Of a DNA stretch of 64,000 bases, positions 42,217 to 51,429 are shown in pieces. The position numbers were made by a program, and so were the translations under genes. The notes beneath the pieces were generated by a model that saw nothing but the letters and a program-made list of their open reading frames with translations, made no database searches and was not told the DNA's origin. The stretch is taken from NCBI RefSeq assembly GCF_031344055.1, contig NZ_JADBEN010000001.1; one strand, 5' to 3'. Source of the stretch: Methylobacillus flagellatus_A. GTDB lineage: Bacteria > Pseudomonadota > Gammaproteobacteria > Burkholderiales > Methylophilaceae. How positions within the stretch are numbered: the first letter of the stretch is position 1; the number at the start of each line of letters is the position of its first letter.

Positions 42217-42834
42217 TTACAGCACTCCCATCAGATAAACAACAGTAAATACGCAGATCCAGACAATGTCCAGGAAGTGCCAGAACAGGCTCAGGCACAT
42301 CAGGCGGGTATTGTTGGTGTCGGTCAGGCCCTTGCTCCAGACTTGCGCCATCAGCACTGCCATCCAGATCAGGCCGCAAGTCACGTGCAGGCCGTGGGTG
42401 CCGACCAGCGTGAAGAACGCGGACAGGAAGGCGCTGCGGTCGGGACCGAAACCTTCATGGATCAGGTGATGGAACTCGTTGACTTCCATCACGATGAAGC
42501 CCAGGCCGAACAGGAAGGTGACGGCGAGCCAGTTCAGCACGGCCTGCTTGTTGCCCTTGTGCTGGGCAATCATGGCAAAGCCGTAGGTGATGCTGCTGAA
42601 CAGCAGAAGGAAGGTTTCGCCCAGCACGTAGTCGAGCTCGAAGATATCCTTGCCGGTAGGGCCGCCGGCAAAGCTGTGGCTCAGGACCGCATAGGTCGCG
42701 AACAGGGTCGCGAACAATATCAAATCCGTCATCAGGTAAATCCAGAACCCGAATATCTTCGTGGCGCCGGCGTCGTGGTGGTGCGCATGCTCATCGGCAT
42801 GCGCGTGTTGTGTATGCAAAGTTTGACTAGACAT
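42217..42834 (-). CDS. cyoC: Cytochrome bo quinol oxidase subunit III
   Basis: The 205-residue COX3-type subunit has five membrane helices, with TKIFGFWIYLMTDLILFATL, FVGTHGLHVTCG-like (TLVGTHGLHVTCGLIWM) and CLSLFWHFLDIVWICVFTVV as landmarks. The His-rich N-terminus (HTQHAHADEHAHHHD) is notable but also seen in other CyoC proteins. It starts two bases after the cyoB stop. Confidence 0.95.
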   Translation of the reverse strand: MSSQTLHTQHAHADEHAHHHDAGATKIFGFWIYLMTDLILFATLFATYAVLSHSFAGGPTGKDIFELDYVLGETFLLLFSSITYGFAMIAQHKGNKQAVLNWLAVTFLFGLGFIVMEVNEFHHLIHEGFGPDRSAFLSAFFTLVGTHGLHVTCGLIWMAVLMAQVWSKGLTDTNNTRLMCLSLFWHFLDIVWICVFTVVYLMGVL

Positions 42835-42836
42835 GG

Positions 42837-44816
42837 TTACGCCTGACTCGCTTGTTTAACTTGAAGGTGCTTGTTTTCAACTGCCGTGACTTCCTCGACC
42901 GGCACGTAGTAGTCGATATCCTCGTTGTAGCTACGCGCGATCACGGTCACCAGCATGGCGATGGTGCTGAGGATCACCAGCCACCAGATGTGCCAGATGA
43001 AGGCAAAGCCGAACACCAGGCTGAACGCGCTGATGATCACGCCTTCGGAAGCATTCTTGGGCATGTGGATCTTCTCGTACTTGGCAGGCGCCTTGTTGGC
43101 GCTGCCGTCCTGCTTCATATCCCACCACGCATCCAGGTCCTTGACCACAGGTACATGGGCGAAGTTATAGAAAGGAGGAGGAGAGGAAGTGGACCATTCC
43201 AGCGTGCGGCCGCCCCATGGATCGCCAGTCAGGTCGAGGTTCTGCTTGCGGTCGCGGATGCTGACATACAGCTGGAGCAGTTGCACCAGGATAGCCGCGC
43301 CGATAACGAACGCGCCTACCAGGGCAACGTACAGCAACGGCGTCCATGCCGGATTGTCATAGTTGTTGAGGCGGCGTGTCATGCCCATGAAGCCCAGCAT
43401 GTACAGCGGGATGAAAGCCAGGAAGAAGCCGCTGATCCACAGGTAGGCAGCGATACGGCCCAGCTTTTCATTCAGCTTGAAGCCGAACGCCTTGGGGAAC
43501 CAGTAGACGAAACCAGCCAGGTAGCCGAACACCACGCCGCCGATAATGACGTTATGGAAGTGGGCGATCAGGAACAGGCTGTTGTGCAGCACGAAGTCCG
43601 CACCAGGCACTGCCAGCAATACGCCGGTCATGCCGCCGATGGTGAAGGTGATCAGGAAGCCGATGGTCCAGATGATCGGGGTGGAGAACTCAATGCGGCC
43701 GCGGTACATCGTGAACAGCCAGTTGAAGATCTTCACGCCGGTCGGGATCGAGATGATCATCGTCGCAATGCCGAAGAACGCGTTGACGTTGGCGCCTGCG
43801 CCCATCGTGAAGAAGTGGTGCAGCCAGACGATGAACGACAGGATGGTGATCACCGCGGTCGCCCACACCAGCGAGGTGTAGCCGAACAGCTTCTTCTTGG
43901 TGAAGGTCGCAACGACTTCGGAGAAGATGCCGAAGGCTGGCAGGATCAGGATGTACACTTCAGGATGGCCCCAGATCCAGATGAGGTTGACGTACATCAT
44001 CTGGTTGCCGCCGAGCTCGTTGGTGAAGAAGTGGGTGCCCAGGTAGCGGTCCAGGGTCAGCAATGCAATGGTCGCCGTCAGGACAGGGAAAGCCGCCAGG
44101 ATCAGGATGTTGGTGCAGAGCGCTGTCCAGGTAAACACGGGCATCTTCATCAGCGTCATGCCGGGCGCGCGCATCTTCATGATGGTCACGAAGAAGTTGA
44201 CCCCAGTAAGCAAGGTCCCCAGCCCGGAAATCTGCAAGCTCCAGATCCAGTAGTCGACGCCTACGCCTGGGCTGTATTCAATGCCGGAAAGCGGAGGGTA
44301 TGCCAGCCAGCCGGTCTGAGCGAACTCGCCGACGCCGAGCGAAATGTTGATCAGCGCGACACCGACCACGAACAGCCAGAAGCTCAGCGAATTGAGGAAA
44401 GGGTAGGCGACGTCGCGCGCACCGATTTGCAGCGGTACGACGATATTCATGAGGCCGACCATGAACGGCATGGCCATGAAGAAAATCATGATGACGCCGT
44501 GGGCGGTGAAAATCTGGTCGTAGTGGTGCGGAGGCAGGAAGCCTTCAGCGCCGGCCGAGGCGACTGCCAGCTGGCCGCGCATCATGATGGCGTCGGCAAA
44601 GCCGCGCAGCAGCATGATGAGGGCGACGGCGATGTACATGACGCCGATCTTCTTGTGGTCGACAGACGTCAGCCATTCGGACCAGAGCCATTTCCATTTC
44701 TTGAAGTGGGTGAGGGCGGCGGCAATGCCTATGCCCAGCACGCCGACGACTGCCAGCGTGATCATGATAATCGGTTCGTGGTAGGGAACCGCTTCCAGGG
44801 TTAATTTGCCAAACAT
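42837..44816 (-). CDS. cyoB: Cytochrome bo quinol oxidase subunit I
   Basis: This 659-residue catalytic subunit of the heme-copper oxidase binds low-spin heme b, high-spin heme o and CuB, and pumps protons. Seen are the heme ligand in YDQIFTAHGVIMIFFMAMPF, the CuB/Tyr motif WIWGHPEVYILILPAFG and the heme ligand in LIAHFHNVIIGG. Length and motifs are those of bo3 quinol oxidases. It follows cyoA by two bases. Confidence 0.97.
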   Translation of the reverse strand: MFGKLTLEAVPYHEPIIMITLAVVGVLGIGIAAALTHFKKWKWLWSEWLTSVDHKKIGVMYIAVALIMLLRGFADAIMMRGQLAVASAGAEGFLPPHHYDQIFTAHGVIMIFFMAMPFMVGLMNIVVPLQIGARDVAYPFLNSLSFWLFVVGVALINISLGVGEFAQTGWLAYPPLSGIEYSPGVGVDYWIWSLQISGLGTLLTGVNFFVTIMKMRAPGMTLMKMPVFTWTALCTNILILAAFPVLTATIALLTLDRYLGTHFFTNELGGNQMMYVNLIWIWGHPEVYILILPAFGIFSEVVATFTKKKLFGYTSLVWATAVITILSFIVWLHHFFTMGAGANVNAFFGIATMIISIPTGVKIFNWLFTMYRGRIEFSTPIIWTIGFLITFTIGGMTGVLLAVPGADFVLHNSLFLIAHFHNVIIGGVVFGYLAGFVYWFPKAFGFKLNEKLGRIAAYLWISGFFLAFIPLYMLGFMGMTRRLNNYDNPAWTPLLYVALVGAFVIGAAILVQLLQLYVSIRDRKQNLDLTGDPWGGRTLEWSTSSPPPFYNFAHVPVVKDLDAWWDMKQDGSANKAPAKYEKIHMPKNASEGVIISAFSLVFGFAFIWHIWWLVILSTIAMLVTVIARSYNEDIDYYVPVEEVTAVENKHLQVKQASQA

Positions 44817-44818
44817 TT

Positions 44819-45706
44819 TTACTCCTTGCCCTCCGAGAGTGAGTGCGCATTCGAACCAGAAGAATGTGTGTACTTCGCGACAATTCCGTCATAGAGATCA
44901 GGCGTTACGGTGGAGAAACGCTCAATCGGATTGTTGAAGGAAGCTTTTTCAAGAGCGGTGTACTTGTCAGCATCGAGCGCGGCGCTGGATTGCTTGACTT
45001 GCTGTACCCATTCATCGAATTTTTCCTGAGAGGTCACGTTGGCATTGAATTTCATGCCCGAGAAGCCGTGGCCGCTGTAATTTGCGGATAAGCCGTGGTA
45101 GACGCCTTCTTCGTTGGCGATCAGGTGCAAGGTGTTCTTCATGCCGGCCATGGCGTAGATCTGGCTGCCCAGCTGCGGGATGAAGAAGGAGTTCATGACG
45201 GACCCGGAAGTCACTTCAAAGCGCACCGGCACATTGGCAGGGAAAGCCAGTTCGTTCACGGTGGCGATGCCTTGTTCCGGATAGATGAACAGCCATTTCC
45301 AGTCCAGCGATACGACTTGGACCGTCAGGTGGGGATGCTCGGAATCGATGGGCTGGCGCGGGTCCAGGGAGTGGGTGGTTTTCCAGGTGATGGTGCCGAG
45401 AACCAGGATGATGAGGACGGGGATAGTCCAGACAACTGCTTCGATCTTATTGGAGTGCGCCCAGTCTGGGGCGTAGGTGGCTTTGGTGTTGGAAGCGCGA
45501 TAGCGCCAGGCAAATACGATCGTCATGATGATGACCGGGACCACGACAATCAGCATCAGTAATATCGCGGTAATGATAAGGGATTTTTCTTCAACTCCTA
45601 TCTGGCCTTTGGGATCGAACAGCACAAAGTCGCAACCGCTTAGCAACAACGTGACACCTAGAGAAGACAATAGACTGAAAAGTCTGGGATATCGCTTTTT
45701 TATCAT
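44819..45706 (-). CDS. cyoA: Cytochrome bo quinol oxidase subunit II
   Basis: The 295-residue lipoprotein has a lipobox LLSGC near residue 25, two membrane helices and a periplasmic cupredoxin domain (VVSLDWKWLFIYPEQGIATV, SFFIPQLGSQIYAMAGM). The Cys/His set for CuA is absent, which marks a quinol rather than a cytochrome c oxidase. A C-terminal COX-aromatic-rich region follows. It heads the leftward cyoABCDE operon. Confidence 0.96.
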   Translation of the reverse strand: MIKKRYPRLFSLLSSLGVTLLLSGCDFVLFDPKGQIGVEEKSLIITAILLMLIVVVPVIIMTIVFAWRYRASNTKATYAPDWAHSNKIEAVVWTIPVLIILVLGTITWKTTHSLDPRQPIDSEHPHLTVQVVSLDWKWLFIYPEQGIATVNELAFPANVPVRFEVTSGSVMNSFFIPQLGSQIYAMAGMKNTLHLIANEEGVYHGLSANYSGHGFSGMKFNANVTSQEKFDEWVQQVKQSSAALDADKYTALEKASFNNPIERFSTVTPDLYDGIVAKYTHSSGSNAHSLSEGKE

Positions 45707-46138
45707 TTCAGCATCTCAACATGTAAAAGACGTATAAAACCACTGCCATACATCCATGGACGGTGTTGTTGCTTACCGCCTAAGGATACCTATCATCGGC
45801 TGGTAAGCCGCCGATATCTTGAAGTGTTGCTTGTAAGCGACACTCCAGGCTGGTCATTCAATTGCCACCATCAAACCGTGATTAAGTGAGCAATCCTGGG
45901 AAGGGGAGGAGTTGCTGCCCCTGACGATCAGTCCCCGACTCCTGGGTTGATCCCCTTACCAACCTTATATTTTATACGATTAAACGAATTAGGCCCACAT
46001 CAAATAAGGACAATTTCCACTTCGATGGGCAGGGCTTGGATGGCAGCTGAAATAATTTGTTACAACTGTCGCCTGGCGGTAACAGAATGTTACAGATCAG
46101 CCTGGCTTAGGCGGTCGGGAGGAACGACCGGGAATAGG
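45707..46138. other. Long cyoA upstream region, no gene seen
   Basis: No convincing ORF lies here. Near cyoA are two hairpins: ATCGGC/GCCGAT (45795-45815) and a 10-bp stem AGTGTTGCTT/AAGCGACACT with one G-T pair (45823-45844). Farther out, GTAACA-GAA-TGTTAC (46079-46093) is a perfect short dyad, with a related TGTTACA nearby at 46059. These could be regulatory sites of the oxidase operon. No FNR- or ArcA-type box was recognised. Confidence 0.4.
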
Positions 46139-46624
46139 TCATTCCGGTGCGACAGTCTTGAATTCCTGCGAGGGCTGCCAGGTGCGGTACCTCAATTCAA
46201 AACCTGCCGGGATATATACCACGACAGGCAGCTTGCTGTTGTAGCGCACGACGAAGCCGTTGCCGTTGGCAGCGACGAATTTCGAGGCCTCGGTGCCGGG
46301 CGGACAGGCCATCCGGGTGGAAACCGGGCCGGTGATGCTATCCACTTCGTAATAGGGGTAACCCCATCCCTGCACGGTATGCTCGACGAGAGTTGCGCCA
46401 AAGCTATGGCGGTTGCAGTCCACCTGCATGGTTTTGCCGACTTGCAGTTCCAATTTGACATCGTGCTCTTCGGCCAATGCCGGCAACTGGATGACATGGC
46501 GTTGATAGCCCGCTTCAGCCTTGGGATAGGGGACTTTCTCGTCGAGCTTGCCTGCATGGACGCAGCCGTTGAGCATCAGCAGCGCCAGGGCGGCGAGGGC
46601 GGTTTGATGGGACTGTAACGGCAT
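46139..46624 (-). CDS. eco: Ecotin, periplasmic serine protease inhibitor
   Basis: The product has 161 residues including the signal peptide. The mature sequence aligns along its length with E. coli ecotin: KVPYPKAEAGYQRHVIQLPA, QVDCNRHSFGATLVE, GWGYPYYEVDSITGPVST, then ACPPGTEASKFV and VRYNSKLPVVVYIP. Cys 70 and Cys 107 match the disulfide pair of ecotin (same spacing of 37). The reactive loop reads VSTRMACP, so P1 is Arg 104 where E. coli has Met. The ATG at 46624 has GAGGAG upstream. LNGC at residue 21 could also be a lipobox, while VHA-G is an ordinary cleavage site. Confidence 0.93.
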   Translation of the reverse strand: MPLQSHQTALAALALLMLNGCVHAGKLDEKVPYPKAEAGYQRHVIQLPALAEEHDVKLELQVGKTMQVDCNRHSFGATLVEHTVQGWGYPYYEVDSITGPVSTRMACPPGTEASKFVAANGNGFVVRYNSKLPVVVYIPAGFELRYRTWQPSQEFKTVAPE

Positions 46625-46698
46625 GGCCGGGCTCCTCGGGAATGAAGGTAGCGTTACTTTACCCCGGGAGCGCGGTTTTGGTAAGCCGCGTGGGCAGG

Positions 46699-46794
46699 TC
46701 AGGCATGCCCTGACAGCTCGACGATTTCCACGACCCAATAGACCAGGATGTAGATGAGAACGGCGGCAATCGCGAAAATGAGGACTTTATGCAT
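46699..46794 (-). CDS. Possible 31-residue single-pass membrane peptide
   Basis: A short ORF begins MHKVLIFAIAAVLIYILVYW and ends in an acidic tail, EIVELSGHA. The pattern is that of a small membrane protein, about 20 hydrophobic residues then a charged end. No clear ribosome-binding site precedes it. It sits between ecotin and the next leftward gene and is the best use of that gap, but conservation is unknown. Confidence 0.35.
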   Translation of the reverse strand: MHKVLIFAIAAVLIYILVYWVVEIVELSGHA

Positions 46795-46904
46795 GGCTGG
46801 TCGTTACTGAATGATGAGGTTGACAGTATGCAGGACATAGCATGAAGCAGGGTTCCGTCGTTATCTGAAACGCCTGTCGGAAAAACTAACGCAGCCCAAA
46901 TGAA

Positions 46905-46928
46905 AATGGCGCCAGGAGTGGCGCCATT
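46905..46928 (-). terminator. Probable terminator of the leftward 118-residue periplasmic protein gene
   Basis: AATGGCGCC (46905-46913) and GGCGCCATT (46920-46928) are perfect 9-base inverted repeats with a 6-base loop. Read leftwards, a T-rich stretch (TTTCATTT) follows. Confidence 0.7.
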
Positions 46929-46950
46929 GTGATTAAGCAAACGCGTACGG

Positions 46951-47307
46951 TTACACGCGCTCGGGGCGGAACGGTTCGAGCACGCAGCGGATTTCCAGTA
47001 CCTTGGATTCGTTTTCCACGCCTTCTTCCTTGGTGAAGCTCACCTTGGTGTTGCGCGGCGCGGTGTACACCACATTCCCGGCTTTCTTGATCTGTTCCGC
47101 GGTGTTTTGCAGGCGCGCGGAACAAGACTCGATATCGTCATGGACGGAAGTCTTCAACAGGTAGTGGTTCTCCAGGTGATCGAAAATTGCAATCACCGTG
47201 CTCCACTGTCCGGGTTGGGGATCAAGCTTGGACACGTCTTCAGCGGCATAGGCCTGTGCAGAAAAAGCACCGATCATGGTCAGCGCGGCAAGAGTACGTT
47301 TCATCAT
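46951..47307 (-). CDS. Small periplasmic protein, unknown
   Basis: The 118-residue product has a signal peptide (KRTLAALTMIGAFSAQAYA) and a compact mature domain with two Cys (ESCSARLQ and IRCVLEPF), which may form a disulfide. The start (ATG 47307) has AGGAAGG five bases upstream. I recognise no family. It forms its own leftward unit, divergent from relA. Confidence 0.75.
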   Translation of the reverse strand: MMKRTLAALTMIGAFSAQAYAAEDVSKLDPQPGQWSTVIAIFDHLENHYLLKTSVHDDIESCSARLQNTAEQIKKAGNVVYTAPRNTKVSFTKEEGVENESKVLEIRCVLEPFRPERV

Positions 47308-47608
47308 GTTAGCCTTCCTCATATGGTTATTCATTTATTGGGTGTTGCCAGTCCATCTAGACCGCCCCCGGGCCAAAAAGTGCCCGCATCGTTCGATCGC
47401 GCCGTTTCATGCACATATTCTGTGGATAAAATTGTGGGTGCTATCAGGATTGCGGCGCTAAGTGCTTGTGGGGGCAGCGCAAGCCCAGGCTGATCATATT
47501 TTCAGCAAGGCTGGAAGCGGCTCTCGGAGGGGTTGGGAACTCCCGGGGAAAACTGTTGTAAAAGGCAGTGTCGAATACAACGATGGCAAATTGATGACAT
47601 AATGCATC
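47308..47608. other. Divergent intergenic region upstream of relA
   Basis: No gene is supported. Small GC-rich hairpins are seen (GCGCT/AGCGC, 47455-47480, and GGGAACTCCC near 47534-47543). A CATAAT at 47599-47604 is too close to the relA ATG to be a standard -10. I could not place confident promoters for either gene. Confidence 0.4.
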
Positions 47609-49831
47609 ATGGTTTTTGTTCCTGATCTCCTCTCTCAAGCCAGCGAGCAAGGGATGCTCGATGTCGAGTCCTGGCTCGCGTCGCTGGATAAGCAATTTAC
47701 TCCCGAAGAAGTTGCGCTCATCCGCAAAAGCGCGGATTTTGCCGCGCCACGCTATGCCCGCCACCATGAAATCACGGCCGTGCCGGTCCTGCACCACGTG
47801 CTGGGGGTGGCTTCCATCCTGGCCGGCATGGGCATGGATGCCGAAACGATTGCCGCGACGGTCCTCCATGCCTGCCCGGAGCACCTGCCCGAATGGAAGG
47901 CGAAACTGCAGGAAGCGTTCTCCTCCCAGATCGTGGCGCTGGTCGAGGGTATTGCGCGCATGGAGCAGATACAGGGCTTCAGCCGGCCTGACATCGGTCA
48001 TGCCAAGGACCGCAAGAAAGACGGCGAGGCGCAGCAGGCGCAGGTCGAAAGCCTGCGCAAGATGCTGCTTGCCATGGTCGAGGATATCCGCGTAGTTCTG
48101 ATCAAGCTCGCCGACCGGGTGGAAACCCTGCGCAGCCTGGCAGGCGCGCCTGAGGAAGAGCAGCAACGCATTGCCCACGAGGCGAAGACGATTTTCGCGC
48201 CGTTGGCCAACCGCCTGGGCATCTGGCATATCAAATGGGAGCTGGAAGACCTGTCTCTGCGCTTCCTCGAGCCAAAGCTATATAAGGAAGTCGCCAAGCT
48301 GCTGGCGGAGAAGCGCGTCGGGCGCGAGCAATATATCAAGGAGGTATTGGATGTATTGCAGCAGCAATTGCAGTCCGCGGGCATCCAGGCGGAAGTGATG
48401 GGGCGCCCCAAGCATATCTACAGCATCGTCAACAAGATGCGGCGCAAGCAGCTTTCCTTCAACGAGCTTTATGACGTACGCGCGGTGCGCATCCTGGTCG
48501 ACGACATCAAGGATTGCTACGCCGCGCTCGGCTTGATCCACAACCTCTGGCAGCCGATCCCCAAGGAGTTCGACGACTACATCGCGCGTCCCAAGAGCAA
48601 CAACTACCGCTCGCTGCACACCGTGGTGATCGGGCCGCGCAACCTGCCGCTGGAAATCCAGATCCGCACCCATGAGATGCACCATCACTCCGAGCTGGGC
48701 GTGGCGGCGCACTGGCGCTACAAGGAAGGGGGAAAGGCCGACAGCAAGTTTGACGACAAGATCGTCTGGCTGCGGCAGATCCTCGAATGGAAACAGGACG
48801 TGTCGGACGACGGCGGCGCCATCGGCCAGTTCAAGAACGAGCTGTTCCAGGACAAGGTCTACGTGCTTACCCCGCAGGGTAAGGTCGTCGACTTGCCGCG
48901 CGGCGCGACGCCGGTGGATTTCGCCTATATCCTGCATACCGACCTCGGGCACCGCACGCGCGGCGCCAAGGTGGACGGCAGCATCGTGCCGCTCAACTAC
49001 AAACTGCAGAACGGCCAGCGCGTCGAAATCCTCGCGGCAAAGCAGGGTGCGCCGAGCCGGGATTGGCTCAACCCGAACCTCGGCTACCTGCAAAGTTCGC
49101 GCGCCCGCGCCAAGGTGCGGCACTGGTTTCGCTACCAGAACTTCGAGGAGGATGCCGCCCAGGGCCGCCTACGGCTGGACAAGGAGCTGCACCGCCTGGG
49201 CGCGGTCGATATCAACCTGGAAAAAATTTCCCAGAAGCTGCATTTTCCCAAGCTGGAAGAGCTGCTGGCGGCGATCGGGCGCGGGGAAGTCGGCGAGCAC
49301 CAGATCACCCAGGCCGTACAAAGCGAACTGCCGGCCAAGCCTGAGCAGGACGTGCCGTTCCTGCTCAAGTCGGAAAGCGATACCGATTCTTCAGGTGTTT
49401 TGGTAGAAGGCGTCGGCAACCTAATGACTTATATGGCAAAGTGCTGCAAACCCGCACCGCCGGATGCGATTATCGGCTACGTGACGCGGGGACGGGGCGT
49501 GACCATCCATCGCCAGGCCTGCCCGTTCATCAAGCGCTTGCCTGAGGAAAAACACGGCCGGCTGCTGGCAACGCAATGGGGCAACCGCCAGGAAAAGCTT
49601 GCCGGCGTGGATATCGATATCGAGGCCTATGACCGCCAGGGCCTATTGCGCGACATCAGCGACCTGTTTGCGCGCGAGCGGGTGAATGTGACGCAGGTCA
49701 AGACGCAAAGCCGCAATAACCAGGCCAGGATGAGTTTTTCCATCGAGATTGCAGACCTGGACCAGTTGACGAGATTGCTGGCTTTGTTGCGCCAAGTGCC
49801 TAGCGTGAATTTAGCGAAGCGGCACTTATAG
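47609..49831 (+). CDS. relA: (p)ppGpp synthetase RelA
   Basis: The 740-residue RSH protein has an N-terminal HD-type domain that is degenerate: the expected His-Asp motif reads VLHACPEHLPEW, so hydrolase activity should be lost, as in RelA. The synthetase domain has GRPKHIYSIVNKMRRKQ, YDVRAVRILVDD and PKSNNYRSLHTVVIGP. TGS (VYVLTPQGKVVDLPRGATPV), zinc-finger-like (MAKCCKPAPPDAIIGYVTRG) and ACT domains follow. RelA makes pppGpp on ribosomes stalled by uncharged tRNA. It is convergent with alkA. Confidence 0.95.
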   Translation: MVFVPDLLSQASEQGMLDVESWLASLDKQFTPEEVALIRKSADFAAPRYARHHEITAVPVLHHVLGVASILAGMGMDAETIAATVLHACPEHLPEWKAKLQEAFSSQIVALVEGIARMEQIQGFSRPDIGHAKDRKKDGEAQQAQVESLRKMLLAMVEDIRVVLIKLADRVETLRSLAGAPEEEQQRIAHEAKTIFAPLANRLGIWHIKWELEDLSLRFLEPKLYKEVAKLLAEKRVGREQYIKEVLDVLQQQLQSAGIQAEVMGRPKHIYSIVNKMRRKQLSFNELYDVRAVRILVDDIKDCYAALGLIHNLWQPIPKEFDDYIARPKSNNYRSLHTVVIGPRNLPLEIQIRTHEMHHHSELGVAAHWRYKEGGKADSKFDDKIVWLRQILEWKQDVSDDGGAIGQFKNELFQDKVYVLTPQGKVVDLPRGATPVDFAYILHTDLGHRTRGAKVDGSIVPLNYKLQNGQRVEILAAKQGAPSRDWLNPNLGYLQSSRARAKVRHWFRYQNFEEDAAQGRLRLDKELHRLGAVDINLEKISQKLHFPKLEELLAAIGRGEVGEHQITQAVQSELPAKPEQDVPFLLKSESDTDSSGVLVEGVGNLMTYMAKCCKPAPPDAIIGYVTRGRGVTIHRQACPFIKRLPEEKHGRLLATQWGNRQEKLAGVDIDIEAYDRQGLLRDISDLFARERVNVTQVKTQSRNNQARMSFSIEIADLDQLTRLLALLRQVPSVNLAKRHL

Positions 49832-49854
49832 CCCTGCTGTAAAACTTATCCAGC

Positions 49855-50478
49855 TTATAGCGCAGGATAGTCCCTGGGCACGCGCCACAGATACCAGGCG
49901 GCGCTGCTGCGGTGCGGGCTCCACGCTATCCCGATGTCCCGCAGGCTGCGCGGGGTGGGAGCAGTGCCCAACCCCTTCATGCGGCGGAATCCCTCGCGTA
50001 CGCCGAGGTCGTCGACAGGCAGGATGTCGGCGCGCCTCAAGGTGTGCATGAGCATCATTTCCACCGTCCAGCGCCCGATTCCCGGCAATGCGGTGAGTTG
50101 GGCGATCAACGCCTCGTCCTCCATTGCCAGCGCGGTTGCATGGTCCGGGATGCTTCCCGCGAGCGATGCCTCAGCCAGGCCCGTGATGTACGCGATCTTG
50201 CGTGCGGAAAACCCGCAGGCGCGCAATTGCACGACATCGGTGGCCAGCAATGCGGCAGGCGAGGGGAATTGTCCGCCATGCAACTCCAGCAGCCTGCCGA
50301 GAATCGCGGCGGCAGCCTTGCCATGCAGTTGCTGGTAGGCCACCGCCCTGACCAGCGCCTCATAAGGCTCCTGCGTGTCGGGGGCGATGTCGGGCCTGGG
50401 GCCTATCGTTTCCACCAGCCTGGCCCAGTCGGGGTCGATCGATGCCAGGAACAAGCTGGCTTCTGAAGGGGATTGCAT
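49855..50478 (-). CDS. alkA: DNA-3-methyladenine glycosylase II (HhH-GPD family)
   Basis: The 207-residue protein lacks the extra N-terminal domain of E. coli AlkA, as in many short bacterial AlkA enzymes. The helix-hairpin-helix is LTALPGIGRWTVEMMLMHTL, followed by the catalytic Asp in DILPVDDLGVREGFRR. ALVRAVAYQQLHGKAAAAIL is the conserved N-terminal block. It excises alkylated purines. The ATG at 50478 is preferred over a TTG at 50487. It is divergent from alkB across about 216 bases. Confidence 0.92.
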   Translation of the reverse strand: MQSPSEASLFLASIDPDWARLVETIGPRPDIAPDTQEPYEALVRAVAYQQLHGKAAAAILGRLLELHGGQFPSPAALLATDVVQLRACGFSARKIAYITGLAEASLAGSIPDHATALAMEDEALIAQLTALPGIGRWTVEMMLMHTLRRADILPVDDLGVREGFRRMKGLGTAPTPRSLRDIGIAWSPHRSSAAWYLWRVPRDYPAL

Positions 50479-50548
50479 GGATATCAAGCGCTCTCAAGTT
50501 GCCGGGGAGAATGGCAGCATAACGCGCTTCGCCAGACAGATGGCGATA

Positions 50549-50561
50549 AATTCAATCGCAA
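50549..50561 (+). promoter_or_regulatory. Ada-box-like motif between alkA and alkB
   Basis: AAT-N6-GCAA (50549-50561) matches the A-box/B-box arrangement bound by methylated Ada in E. coli. A TATATG at 50603-50608 could be the -10 of alkB. The match involves only seven fixed bases and no ada gene is in the window, so it is suggestive only. Confidence 0.35.
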
Positions 50562-50694
50562 GAAACACCAAGCCCGCACCTGCCGAGTTTTGCTAGACTG
50601 GCTATATGACATGAAAAGACAAAGCTGCTCAGGATGGAGCCAATAACCCCAATGAATTCGGAAGACAAGCCAACGGGCGATAGGCATAAACGCT

Positions 50695-51336
50695 ATGCAC
50701 GGTGACCTGTTCAACGAGGCATCGACCCCGGCAGCATTTGTCCCCGGCGCCTATATCCTGCGCGATTTTGCCGGCAAGCAGGACCGCCAGCTCCTGCATG
50801 ACCTGCAAACCGTATTAGCCCAAGCGCCATGGCGTCATATGCAGACGCCGGGCGGCCTGGCCATGTCGGTTGCCATGAGCAACTGCGGCCCGCTGGGCTG
50901 GGTGTCCGACCGTGGCGGGTACCGTTATGCAGCCCATGATCCCTTGTCCGGCAAGCCATGGCCGGCGATGCCGCCATCCTTTACCGCGCTGGCCCAATCC
51001 GCCGCCGCTATTGCCGGGTTCGACCAGTTCGTGCCGGATGCCTGCCTGATCAACCGCTACGAGACGGGCGCGAAGCTCAGCCTGCACCAGGACAAGGACG
51101 AGCAGGATTTCTCGCAGCCTATTGTATCGGTGTCTCTCGGGCTGGCGGCCACTTTCCTGTTCGGCGGCCTGCGGCGGAGCGACCCGGTGTTGCGCACCGA
51201 GCTCCATCATGGCGATGTCGTGGTCTGGGGCGGCCCGGCCAGGTTGCGCTATCATGGCATCCTGCCGCTTAAGCCGGGCGAGCACCCGTTGACCGGCGAT
51301 GTACGCATCAACCTGACTTTTCGCACGGCAGGCTAG
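50695..51336 (+). CDS. alkB: AlkB-type 2-oxoglutarate/Fe(II) DNA dealkylase
   Basis: The 213-residue dioxygenase removes methyl groups from N1-methyladenine and N3-methylcytosine by oxidation. The iron ligands are in SLHQDKDEQD (HxD) and RYHGI (distal His); the 2-oxoglutarate-binding Arg residues lie in RINLTFR. CLINRYETGAKLSLHQDK is the family core. Its divergent neighbour is alkA, making a local alkylation-repair pair. Confidence 0.95.
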   Translation: MHGDLFNEASTPAAFVPGAYILRDFAGKQDRQLLHDLQTVLAQAPWRHMQTPGGLAMSVAMSNCGPLGWVSDRGGYRYAAHDPLSGKPWPAMPPSFTALAQSAAAIAGFDQFVPDACLINRYETGAKLSLHQDKDEQDFSQPIVSVSLGLAATFLFGGLRRSDPVLRTELHHGDVVVWGGPARLRYHGILPLKPGEHPLTGDVRINLTFRTAG

Positions 51337-51429
51337 CGGTCGAGCTATCGTCTAAACCTATCGTCCAAGTTGCGTTTGTTGTTAAATGAAGCCTGTTTCA
51401 TTCTTGACCACAATAACAAGGAATATGTC

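Noticed and set aside
42852..44804. 650-codon open frame antisense to cyoB
   Set aside because: The opposite strand encodes an unmistakable CyoB within the cyo operon; the antisense product is low-complexity and His/Asp-rich.
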